From: Chloroflexota bacterium
GTDB taxonomy: Bacteria; Chloroflexota; Limnocylindria; QHBO01
NCBI GenBank assembly: GCA_013820865.1
Contig: JACDHU010000114.1
Coordinates: 1 to 6,193 of the forward strand
DNA length: 6,193 nt
Direction: 5' to 3'
Both the position numbers and the translations under genes were made by a program. The notes beneath the pieces are model-generated. The model was not told the DNA's origin. It was given only the letters and a program-made list of their open reading frames with translations, and ran no database searches. Positions 1 to 6,193 of this stretch are shown one piece after another (the first letter of the stretch is position 1; each line of letters starts with the position of its first letter).

Positions 1-14
1 CCCGAGCACAGCGG

Positions 15-545
15 ATGGCATCCCTTAACGCGGTGCTTCCATCGCTCTTCGACGCGCACCCGGAGTCGACCCGGGCGCCGCGTCGGGCGATCGGTCTTCA
101 CAGTGTGCCGATCGATCGGATCGTGGGCACCATGCGGCACCCGTCGCAGAACACGGCCGACTTCCTGCCGCTTCCCCGGCTGCGCGGCCACAACTGGCGT
201 GCGCGATGGCAGCGCATCACCAGTGCCGTGGATCGGCTGGTCACGCTGCCATCGGTCGAGCTGGTGCAGGTCGGCGACGACTACTACGTTGCCGATGGCC
301 ACAATCGGGTCGCTGCGGCACGCCAGGTCGGCGCCGTCGAGATCGATGCAGTCGTGACGCAGTTGTTCCTCCCGGGCGCGACGCGGCCGAGCCGCGGCGC
401 GCTCGATGCCGGTTCGTTGATCGGCGCCGAGCAGGTCCGCATGGCCGGTCAGGGCAGGCACTCGCGCACAGTGGTGCCGCGCATCGGCGAGGACCAGGTC
501 CTGCGTCGTGATCTCGTCCGCGGCGATGACCAGGAGGAGGCGTGA
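15..545 (+). CDS. ParB/Srx-fold domain protein, possibly 5'-partial
   Basis: This is a 176-residue protein with a ParB N-terminal-like (ParB/sulfiredoxin fold) domain. The domain runs from about residue 30 (VPIDRIVGT) to about 117. Residues 81-98 hold the diagnostic hairpin and loop: VELVQVGDDYYV followed by ADGHNR, the position where ParB proteins carry their nucleotide-binding GERR-like box. A basic, Trp-rich stretch (GHNWRARWQRI, 58-68) lies before it. There is no HTH domain, so this is not a full chromosome-partitioning ParB. The roughly 55-residue C-terminal tail after the domain is charged and unrecognised. The frame is open from the window edge through the ATG at 15, and no good Shine-Dalgarno precedes that ATG, so translation may begin upstream. 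Its stop overlaps the next start (GTGA, 542-545), which implies translational coupling with the phosphoesterase. Function is unknown; nucleotide binding is an inference from the fold. Confidence 0.72.
   Translation: MASLNAVLPSLFDAHPESTRAPRRAIGLHSVPIDRIVGTMRHPSQNTADFLPLPRLRGHNWRARWQRITSAVDRLVTLPSVELVQVGDDYYVADGHNRVAAARQVGAVEIDAVVTQLFLPGATRPSRGALDAGSLIGAEQVRMAGQGRHSRTVVPRIGEDQVLRRDLVRGDDQEEA
532..537 (+). promoter_or_regulatory. Shine-Dalgarno site for the GTG start at 542
   Basis: AGGAGG ends four bases before the GTG at 542, within an extended purine run (AGGAGGAGG, 532-540). It supports the GTG start and the four-base GTGA overlap with the preceding gene, rather than a later in-frame start. 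Confidence 0.7.
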
Positions 546-1234
546 CCGGCCGTCTGCGCGTGCCATGGCCGGATCCCGCTCCCTTCGCCGCGCGCGACGG
601 CCGACCGATCCGCATTCTCGCCATCAGCGATGAGCCCGATCCCGCGCTCGACTCACCGGCGACGCGTGAGGGGCTGGGCCGCATCGACCTCATCATCGGG
701 GCCGGCGACCTCGAGCCGGAATACCTCTCCTTCATCGGCGATGCCTTCCATGCACCGATGCGCTACATCCGCGGTAACCACGATGTCGGCCCGGCCTGGG
801 CGCACACCGAGCGGGAGCTGCTGCCCGACCCGATGACGGACGGCAGCGTGGTCGAGGAGGCCGGTCTGCGGCTCATCGGCTTCAGTGGATCCCCGCGCTA
901 TAACCAGCGCGGCATGCAGCTGTCGTCGTTCGGCATGTGGATTCGCGTCTTCGCGGCGTGGCCCCGTGCCAACAGGCGGCGGCCGATCCTGGTGGTGACC
1001 CATGCGCCGCCGCGCGACGTCAACGATGACCACGACCACGCGCATCGGGGTTTTCCCGCGTTTCGCTGGCTGGCAGCGCACCTCGATCCACCGCTCTGGC
1101 TGCATGGGCATACGGCGCTCGTCCGGCGGGGGATCGACGACCGCAGCGCCACCCATGGGGGCACGCTCTTCTTCAACTGCACCGGCGCAACCCTGATCGA
1201 GCTCCATCCGCCGGAGGCACGGACCGATGGATGA
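542..1234 (+). CDS. Calcineurin-like metallophosphoesterase, divergent motif I
   Basis: This 230-residue protein has the calcineurin-like metallophosphoesterase core. Visible motifs in order are ILAISDEPD (25-33), GAGDLE (53-58), GNHD (78-81), THAPP (153-157) and LHGH (187-190). These match metal-binding blocks II to V of the superfamily, which uses a two-metal centre to hydrolyse phosphoesters. Motif I is unusual: the normal D-x-H reads D30-E31-P32, so the first metal-binding His is absent. A His/Asp cluster NDDHDHAHRG (161-170) follows block IV. There is no signal peptide or membrane segment, so the protein is probably cytoplasmic. The start is GTG behind AGGAGG and overlaps the ParB-like gene by four bases; the 3' end overlaps the next gene by eight. 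The substrate cannot be told from the sequence. It may be active with an altered metal site or have changed specificity. Confidence 0.88.
   Translation: MTGRLRVPWPDPAPFAARDGRPIRILAISDEPDPALDSPATREGLGRIDLIIGAGDLEPEYLSFIGDAFHAPMRYIRGNHDVGPAWAHTERELLPDPMTDGSVVEEAGLRLIGFSGSPRYNQRGMQLSSFGMWIRVFAAWPRANRRRPILVVTHAPPRDVNDDHDHAHRGFPAFRWLAAHLDPPLWLHGHTALVRRGIDDRSATHGGTLFFNCTGATLIELHPPEARTDG
1213..1217 (+). promoter_or_regulatory. Shine-Dalgarno site for the ATG at 1227
   Basis: GGAGG lies nine bases before the ATG at 1227, inside the 3' end of the phosphoesterase gene. It supports the eight-base overlap and translational coupling between the two genes. Confidence 0.6.
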
Positions 1235-1709
1235 GCCGGTCCCGGTCCGACGCTACGTCGTCGGGTGCCTGCTTGTGGCCGTCATCGGTCTGGCGTTGGC
1301 GTTGCTGATTCGACCGCTCATCTTCAGTCTGGCACCGGCCCGCGGCGATAGCGTGGTTACCGTCGCGAGCGTGAACGAGGTCGCCGGTGCACCCATCCGT
1401 CGCGATGTCCTCCTGACGCGTTCCTACGACCTGGACGGCGAGCTCGACGCGGGAGACGGGCGGGTGCAGGTGGGGCTGATCATCGGTCCATCCAGGTTGG
1501 GCGGCACCGCCGTCGTCAACGCGGCCAGCCCCGTGGAGGAGGATTGCGCGGTCGCGATCGGCGCCGATCGGTTGGTCGACTGCGACGGGCGCGAATGGAC
1601 CTTTGATGGCCTACCGCTTGACTCGGCCGATCCTCCGCTGCAACGTTTTGTCGTCGACGTTACCGATGGCTCGGTGGTGGCCGACCTGACGCGCCCGTCT
1701 CGAGAGTAG
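1227..1709 (+). CDS. Single-pass membrane protein with small extracytoplasmic domain
   Basis: This 160-residue protein is not one I recognise. The N-terminus is VRRY followed by one hydrophobic segment (about residues 11-35), which reads as an uncleaved signal anchor with the positive charges inside. The remaining 125 or so residues are acidic, rich in beta-forming Val/Asp/Gly runs, and likely outside the membrane. Two Cys (C107 and C119) in that domain bracket AVAIGADRLVD and could form a disulfide. The gene overlaps the 3' end of the phosphoesterase by eight bases and has its own GGAGG, so it is the third gene of a coupled cluster with the ParB-like and phosphoesterase genes. A structural or accessory role at the envelope is possible but is only an inference. 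Cluster membership is the main clue to function. Confidence 0.75.
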   Translation: MDEPVPVRRYVVGCLLVAVIGLALALLIRPLIFSLAPARGDSVVTVASVNEVAGAPIRRDVLLTRSYDLDGELDAGDGRVQVGLIIGPSRLGGTAVVNAASPVEEDCAVAIGADRLVDCDGREWTFDGLPLDSADPPLQRFVVDVTDGSVVADLTRPSRE

Positions 1710-1781
1710 CCGAGGAGATTCGGCGCAGCGGCAACAGGGGAGCGCTCGAACAGCTGACGCGGCTATCGTTACCTCGCACGT

Positions 1782-1787
1782 AAGGAG
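1782..1787 (+). promoter_or_regulatory. Shine-Dalgarno site for the ATG at 1799
   Basis: AAGGAG lies eleven bases before the ATG at 1799, in the 89-base gap after the preceding gene. I see no convincing -35/-10 pair in this gap. Confidence 0.6.
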
Positions 1788-1798
1788 AATCAAGCCTC

Positions 1799-2059
1799 AT
1801 GGACCTGAACATCATTCAGTGGATCATCATCGGCCTGTTGGCAGGCGCGCTGGCGGGCTTCTTCGTGCCCGGGCGGGAGCGCTACGGCTGCTTCGGCACG
1901 ATGCTGGTCGGCATCGTCGGCGGTTTGCTGGGCGGATTCCTGTGGGTCAACGTCCTCGACCAGAACGAGACGTCGGGCTGGCTCGGCGCACTGGTGATCG
2001 CCACGCTGGGATCCATCCTCGTGCTGCTGGTGCTGCGCGCCATGCGCAAGCGCGATTGA
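1799..2059 (+). CDS. GlsB/YeaQ/YmgE-family small membrane protein
   Basis: This 86-residue protein has the size and pattern of the GlsB/YeaQ/YmgE (transglycosylase-associated) family. It has three hydrophobic segments at about residues 6-23, 33-52 and 61-80, short polar loops, and a basic tail (RAMRKRD). The Gly-rich helices GLLAGALAGFFVPGRE (12-27) and GTMLVGIVGGLLGGFLW (33-49) match the family signature of regularly spaced glycines with a small polar loop between helices 1 and 2. Members are often stress-induced integral membrane proteins, but the molecular role is not established despite the name, so no enzymatic activity should be inferred. The loop here contains a Cys (C31). The gene has a strong AAGGAG and is separated from its neighbours, so it is probably a single-gene unit. 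No terminator is evident before the tRNA that follows. Confidence 0.88.
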   Translation: MDLNIIQWIIIGLLAGALAGFFVPGRERYGCFGTMLVGIVGGLLGGFLWVNVLDQNETSGWLGALVIATLGSILVLLVLRAMRKRD

Positions 2060-2075
2060 GCGCCGCACGCGTCGG

Positions 2076-2105
2076 TTGACCGCGGACGCCTGAATCAGCG
2101 ACGAT
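2076..2105 (+). promoter_or_regulatory. Possible sigma-70-type promoter for tRNA-His
   Basis: TTGACC (2076-2081) matches five of six bases of the -35 consensus. Eighteen bases later GACGAT (2100-2105) is a weak -10 match (three of six). This would place the transcript start about 25-30 bases before the tRNA, a usual leader length. The good -35 and the position are the evidence; the -10 is poor. Confidence 0.3.
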
Positions 2106-2138
2106 ACGGCCCCCGTCCCGGTCTCCGGCACGGTTCGT

Positions 2139-2215
2139 GGTGGCCTTAGCTCAACCGGCAGAGCATCGGATTGTGGTTCCGAAGGTTACGGGTTCGACCC
2201 CCGTAGGCCACCCCA
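2139..2215 (+). tRNA. trnH: tRNA-His, anticodon GTG
   Basis: A full cloverleaf can be folded by eye. The acceptor arm is GTGGCCT (2140-2146) with AGGCCAC (2205-2211), and the D stem is GCTC/GAGC (2149-2152, 2161-2164). The anticodon stem is TCGGA/TCCGA (2166-2170, 2178-2182) with loop TTGTGGT and anticodon GTG at 2173-2175. The variable loop has five bases, and the T arm is ACGGG/CCCGT with loop TTCGACC (2193-2199). All stems are perfect. G at 2139 is the extra G-1 and C at 2212 is C73, the identity pair recognised by histidyl-tRNA synthetase. CCA is encoded (2213-2215). It decodes CAC and CAU. It stands alone, with no other tRNA in the window. Confidence 0.97.
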
Positions 2216-2334
2216 CCCCACCCGTCGTTTGAGCACGTGGGGCGGTGGCCGTCATCTTGCGGAAGAGTCGTACATAGTCTGGCCTGAAGCGTACCAAGGC
2301 TGATCACGACCCGACCAAGCGACAGGATTCACCC

Positions 2335-2916
2335 ATGACCGCAACTCTGCGCGCCACCTCCATTTCGCGTCCGACGCCGAGCCTGCTCGTTGCGGCGCTC
2401 GCCGCGAGTCTGGCGGTTGCCGGCATCATCCACTGCCTGCTGATGCCGGACCACTTCGTCAAGTCGACCATCTTCGGGCTCGGCTTCCTGGGGGCGGGCA
2501 TCGCGCAGCTCGGGCTGGCCGGCGCCGTCCTGCTTCGTCCAGGGCGGCTCGTGTATGCGGCCATCATTGTCATCAGCCTGACCTTGATGAGCCTCTACGC
2601 CTTCAACGTCGCCGTCGGGTTGCCATTCCACGGGTCGGCCGATCACACCGAGGTCGCCGCCGGAGGGCACGGTGGGGATGGGGCGCACGGTGACGAAGCG
2701 GCCGTCGACGACGAGGCCGGGCACGAGCCGGGCAATGACGGCCACGAGTCCGAAGGTGCCGACGCGGGCCACGGGGAGTCTGGCCTCGTTCTCGGTGCGG
2801 GCGAGCCGGTCGACGTCCTTGGCGCGGGCACCCAGGCTGCTCAGCTGGCCGCCATCGCGTTCGCCGGGCTGTTGCTGAGGCGCTCGCCGTCTCGACCGGG
2901 AGCGGTCCCCACCTGA
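2335..2916 (+). CDS. Polytopic membrane protein with His- and acid-rich loop
   Basis: This 193-residue protein has three clear hydrophobic segments near residues 17-37, 45-67 and 72-96, and a shorter weak one near 166-182. The first half resembles a loose family of small actinobacterial and chloroflexal membrane proteins with a pattern like GxxHxxxxPxH followed by a helix ending in QLGLAG; here H33 and H40 lie at the end of helix 1. Between helix 3 and the last segment, residues 98-149 hold seven His (99, 104, 112, 118, 130, 137, 146) and more than a dozen Asp/Glu in a Gly-rich, probably disordered loop. That composition suggests divalent metal binding; the metal and direction are not known. 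The ATG at 2335 has a modest AGGA at 2324-2327. It is a single gene between the tRNA and the helicase. Family assignment is from memory of pattern only. Confidence 0.7.
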   Translation: MTATLRATSISRPTPSLLVAALAASLAVAGIIHCLLMPDHFVKSTIFGLGFLGAGIAQLGLAGAVLLRPGRLVYAAIIVISLTLMSLYAFNVAVGLPFHGSADHTEVAAGGHGGDGAHGDEAAVDDEAGHEPGNDGHESEGADAGHGESGLVLGAGEPVDVLGAGTQAAQLAAIAFAGLLLRRSPSRPGAVPT

Positions 2917-3105
2917 CGCGGCCTGACCTGCGCGGCCACTCGCATGCGCGAACCGCATATGCCCCATACTGTCGCCACTACCAGATGTCATCGGTCGGCG
3001 CTCCGGTCAGCGCCGCGGCCTCACGACCACGAGAACGACGATTTCGGATTCCCACGCCCTGGCCGGGCCCCGCTGCGGCGGGTGGGCCCTGTCAGGAGCA
3101 TATGC
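2917..3105 (+). promoter_or_regulatory. Helicase leader region with two hairpins
   Basis: This 189-base stretch between the His-rich protein and the helicase has no supported gene. It contains a perfect seven-pair hairpin (2996-3002 with 3009-3015, loop CCGGTC). A second GC-only hairpin at 3065-3089 ends four bases before the Shine-Dalgarno: five inner pairs 3069-3073/3078-3082 and four outer pairs 3065-3068/3086-3089, with a three-base bulge. Neither is followed by a T tract, so they are not intrinsic terminators. A promoter is not obvious; CATACT at 2965-2970 is a weak -10 candidate without a matching -35. Such a leader could control helicase translation, which is an inference. Confidence 0.35.
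3094..3098 (+). promoter_or_regulatory. Shine-Dalgarno deciding the helicase GTG start
   Basis: AGGAG lies seven bases before the GTG at 3106, an ideal spacing. The protein then begins (V/M)SFTELGLSPELL, exactly where the Q-motif region of DEAD-box helicases normally starts. This outweighs the upstream in-frame ATG at 2944, which has no good site. Confidence 0.8.
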
Positions 3106-4395
<1,290 letters not shown>

Positions 4396-4405
4396 CCAAT
4401 CGCTC

Positions 4406-4443
4406 AGGCCGCGGTGACGACCCGGTCCCGCCCCTGGCCTTTT
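4406..4443 (+). terminator. Imperfect intrinsic terminator after the helicase
   Basis: Ten bases after the helicase stop, AGGCC (4406-4410) pairs with GGCCT (4436-4440). GCGG (4411-4414) pairs with CCGC (4428-4431), leaving a four-base bulge (4432-4435) on the 3' side. TTTT (4440-4443) ends the structure. The loop is long and the T run short, so efficiency is doubtful, but the position between convergent genes fits. Confidence 0.35.
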
Positions 4444-4489
4444 GCGTTCAGTAACGCACGGTCCGCCCGTGCCGGAGCTGGGAGCATCG

Positions 4490-4933
4490 TTATCGGGTAA
4501 CGCGGTTGTTCCAGGTCGCGGCCGTCATCAGCGAGATCGCCGCGAGGAACACCAGGCTGACAAGGACCATCGGGCCGCTACCCATGCCCGGTGCCTGTAC
4601 CAGCTCCGCGACGCTCGTGTCCGGAAGGCTCGGAGCGGGTGTGCCAGTGGACGAGTCGCCCGGCGGGGCGGTCGGCCCGGTGCTGCTCGTCTCCGGTGTC
4701 GCGCTCGGGGACTCGCTCGGCGTCGGCGTTGCGGATGATCCGCCTGCGACGAAGCTGGTCGTGAGGTTGGCAGAGCAGTTCAGCCAGGATCCGCCGCCGT
4801 AGTTCGAGTTATTGCACTGGTTGACGGTGACGTCCAGGGAGGCCGTGACCGAGCCCGTGGCGATGCAGTTGAAGTCCTCCTGGCCGCCACCGTAGCTGGA
4901 GTCGTTGCACTGCGTGATGGTGTACCTCACCAT
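4490..4933 (-). CDS. Cys-repeat surface protein fragment with LPDTS and C-terminal membrane anchor, probably 5'-truncated
   Basis: From the ATG at 4933 this is 147 residues. Two tandem units start ITQCNDSSYGGG and VNQCNNSNYGGG and each has a second Cys (C9/C23 and C40/C53), a pattern seen in secreted actinobacterial and chloroflexal proteins. A Pro/Ser/Thr-rich spacer (about 65-102) follows, then LPDTS (103-107), a hydrophobic segment (about 121-140) and a basic end (R144, R147). That layout is a wall- or membrane-anchored exoprotein. There is no signal peptide, and no Shine-Dalgarno precedes the ATG. The frame stays open upstream, and just before the ATG it reads GVCRA, resembling the second-Cys half of a previous repeat, so the original N-terminus seems lost. 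The frame beyond that, up to an ATG at 5077, lies inside the transporter gene and looks non-coding. It sits 19 bases after the transporter stop. Either a remnant or a reinitiated, coupled gene. Confidence 0.5.
   Translation of the reverse strand: MVRYTITQCNDSSYGGGQEDFNCIATGSVTASLDVTVNQCNNSNYGGGSWLNCSANLTTSFVAGGSSATPTPSESPSATPETSSTGPTAPPGDSSTGTPAPSLPDTSVAELVQAPGMGSGPMVLVSLVFLAAISLMTAATWNNRVTR
4791..4827 (-). repeat. Diverged direct repeat, copy 2 (inside the Cys-repeat gene)
   Basis: About 29 of 37 bases match the segment at 4884-4920, with a spacing of 93 bases (31 codons). It encodes the VNQCNNSNYGGG unit. The repeat is a protein-level duplication in frame, not a mobile or CRISPR repeat. 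Confidence 0.7.
4884..4920 (-). repeat. Diverged direct repeat, copy 1 (inside the Cys-repeat gene)
   Basis: This is the partner of 4791-4827, encoding ITQCNDSSYGGG. Most differences fall at synonymous or conservative positions (ITQ to VNQ, DSS to NSN), consistent with selection on the protein after an old duplication. Confidence 0.7.
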
Positions 4934-4952
4934 CGCGCGGCATACGCCGATG

Positions 4953-6193
4953 TCAATCTGACCATCGCCGAACGCCCGGATCGGTGCGGGGGACGAGGAA
5001 GGCCGCGGCCACGGCGGCGAGCATGGATCCGCCGATTCCGAGCACGATGATCGCTGCCTCGATGGAGCCATCGGCAAGGAGGCCAGCCAGCGCTGCGCCG
5101 ATCGGCATGCCGACGTAGTTGAAGGCCATCGAGACCGCGAAGGCGCGTCCCATCCACGCCGGATCGGTCCGTCGCTGGCGCACGGTGAACAGCGCGATGT
5201 CCATCGGTCCGATCAAGAGCCCGACCAGGAACATCTCGAGGAACAGCAGCCCGAGGCCCAGCGGCAGCGGCGCCTGGCCGGCCGCAACGAGGAGGATGCC
5301 CACCGTTGGCACCAGCGCCACCATCGGCCAGACCAGCAGGTACCACTCGCGCCCGCGGGTGTCCATGCGTCCGAACACGAAGGCAGACACCACGCCGGAG
5401 ATGCCGGAGACCGCGAAGACCAGGCCGACCACGATCTCGCTCAATCCGAAGCGCTCGAGGATGATGAGCGGCAGCACGATCGTCGTCATGCCGTGCGCCA
5501 GGTTGGCCGTGGTGATGGCGAAGCCCAGCCCGCGCAGCGTCCGGTTGCGCCATGTATAGACGAGCCCGTTCCAGGCGTCGAGGAAGACGCGCCCGCTCGA
5601 TGCCGTCGGCGCCGGTGGGTCGGGCACTCCGACGAGGACGAATGCTGCGACGCCAAAGGCAAGGCCGATGACCAGCAGTGCCGTGGCACCACCCAGCAGC
5701 GCGACCAGCAGCGCGGCGATTGGCGGGCCCAAGATCGTCGCCACCACGTACCCGTTCGAGTCGACCGCGTTGACGCGCTCCCACAGCGGCTCGGGAACGA
5801 GAATCGGGAAGAGGCTGCGTAAGCCGACGTGGCTCAGGATCGATGTCAGCGACGAGACGACCGCGACCAGCAGCAGGACCGGACCGGGAAGCAGGTCGAG
5901 CAACGCCAGCGTGCCGATGACGATCATGGCCGCCAGCGCCACCACGTAATCGAGCAAAACGAGCCGAATCCGGCCGTGACGATCCAGCAACGCTCCGGCG
6001 ACCGGGCTGATGAGCAAGCCCGGGAATATGCTGGCAAAGGTCACCAGCCCGGCGAAGGCCGGCGAGTCGAATCGGTCCAGGGTGAACAGGACGAGTGCGA
6101 CGCCGACCATCGATTGCGCCACCCGAGCGATCTGCATCGACAGCAGGACGCGGGCGAGCGTCGGGACGCGCAGCAGAGCACGGTAGGAGCGGT
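4953..6193 (-). CDS. MFS transporter (MFS_3/EntS-like exporter family), 5' end beyond the window
   Basis: The frame is open to the window edge (first full codon 6191-6189), giving 412 residues in the window. The ATG at 6137 is internal: the codons before it read RSYRALLRVPTLARVLLS, a usual MFS N-terminal lead-in, so the true start lies outside. The protein has about eleven or twelve hydrophobic segments. The MFS motif A is present between helices 2 and 3 as GALLDRHGR, and a weaker copy (FGRMDTRGRE) lies in the second half. The central cytoplasmic linker is VGVPDPPAPTASSGRVFLD. The style matches the MFS_3 group that includes EntS-like and macrolide-efflux exporters; the substrate cannot be read from the sequence. 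It probably sits in the cytoplasmic membrane as a proton-driven exporter. The C-terminus after the last helix (VPRTDPGVRRWSD) is short and may lie at a rearrangement junction with the next gene. Confidence 0.88.
   Translation of the reverse strand, partial: RSYRALLRVPTLARVLLSMQIARVAQSMVGVALVLFTLDRFDSPAFAGLVTFASIFPGLLISPVAGALLDRHGRIRLVLLDYVVALAAMIVIGTLALLDLLPGPVLLLVAVVSSLTSILSHVGLRSLFPILVPEPLWERVNAVDSNGYVVATILGPPIAALLVALLGGATALLVIGLAFGVAAFVLVGVPDPPAPTASSGRVFLDAWNGLVYTWRNRTLRGLGFAITTANLAHGMTTIVLPLIILERFGLSEIVVGLVFAVSGISGVVSAFVFGRMDTRGREWYLLVWPMVALVPTVGILLVAAGQAPLPLGLGLLFLEMFLVGLLIGPMDIALFTVRQRRTDPAWMGRAFAVSMAFNYVGMPIGAALAGLLADGSIEAAIIVLGIGGSMLAAVAAAFLVPRTDPGVRRWSD

Noticed and set aside
653..1207. 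Long minus-strand frames opposite the phosphoesterase, the helicase and the ParB-like gene
   Set aside because: They are Arg/Ala/Pro-rich shadow frames that come from high GC at third codon positions. The plus-strand frames carry recognisable family motifs.
2139..2215. tRNA-His as an integration site for a mobile element
   Set aside because: No repeat of the tRNA 3' end, integrase, or foreign-looking gene is visible in the window.
2216..2242. CCCCA...TGGGG stem after tRNA-His as a terminator
   Set aside because: Only five pairs, a long loop (2221-2237) and no T tract follow. It is probably chance in C-rich sequence.
2944..3105. In-frame N-terminal extension of the helicase from ATG 2944
   Set aside because: It has no Shine-Dalgarno and an uncharacteristic Arg/His/Pro-rich composition. 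The well-placed AGGAG and GTG at 3106 give the normal helicase N-terminus.
4444..4472. Hairpins GCGTT/AACGC and GCACGG/CCGTGC as a terminator for the minus-strand genes
   Set aside because: The two stems share bases 4456-4457, so both cannot fully form at once. On the minus strand they are followed by A residues rather than T, so they do not fit an intrinsic terminator in that direction.
4791..4920. The 37-base direct repeats as part of a CRISPR or mobile repeat
   Set aside because: There are only two diverged copies at a 93-base spacing in one reading frame, explained by a duplicated protein unit.
4936..5077. Upstream extension of the Cys-repeat ORF to the ATG at 5077
   Set aside because: Upstream of about 4953 this frame lies within the transporter coding sequence and reads as low-complexity Pro/Ser/Arg text without a signal peptide, typical of a shadow frame.

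Overview
The window is high-GC bacterial chromosomal DNA with dense, ordinary coding layout: short gaps, overlapping start/stop codons, GTG as well as ATG starts and good Shine-Dalgarno sites. The mix of a ParB-fold protein of the VADGHNR type, a divergent metallophosphoesterase, a GlsB/YeaQ-like membrane protein, a short His-rich membrane protein and a Cys/Asn/Gly-repeat surface protein with an LPxT-like motif fits a Chloroflexota (or less likely Actinobacteriota) soil or freshwater genome. That placement is an impression from protein style, not a measured result.

Layout. Positions 15-1709 (+) hold a three-gene, translationally coupled cluster: ParB-like domain protein, metallophosphoesterase with an altered first metal motif, and a single-pass membrane protein. 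A separate small gene (1799-2059, +) encodes a GlsB/YeaQ/YmgE-type three-helix membrane protein. A complete tRNA-His(GTG) with G-1, C73 and encoded CCA lies at 2139-2215 (+). At 2335-2916 (+) is a small polytopic membrane protein with a His- and acid-rich loop. At 3106-4395 (+) is a RhlE-type DEAD-box RNA helicase, whose true start is an internal GTG behind an AGGAG; its 189-base leader carries two GC-rich hairpins. A probable imperfect terminator follows the helicase.

The right end is on the minus strand and convergent with the helicase: an MFS transporter whose 5' end runs out of the window (4953-6191 and beyond), followed after 19 bases by an ORF that looks like the C-terminal part of a secreted Cys-repeat protein (4490-4933). 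The repeat similarity appears to continue upstream of its only usable ATG, almost to the transporter stop codon, and no signal peptide is present, so this gene is probably a 5'-truncated remnant.

Nothing here is a recognised mobile element, CRISPR array or defence system. The best leads are the truncated surface-protein remnant, the coupled ParB-like/phosphoesterase/membrane trio, the His-rich loop protein and the structured helicase leader.
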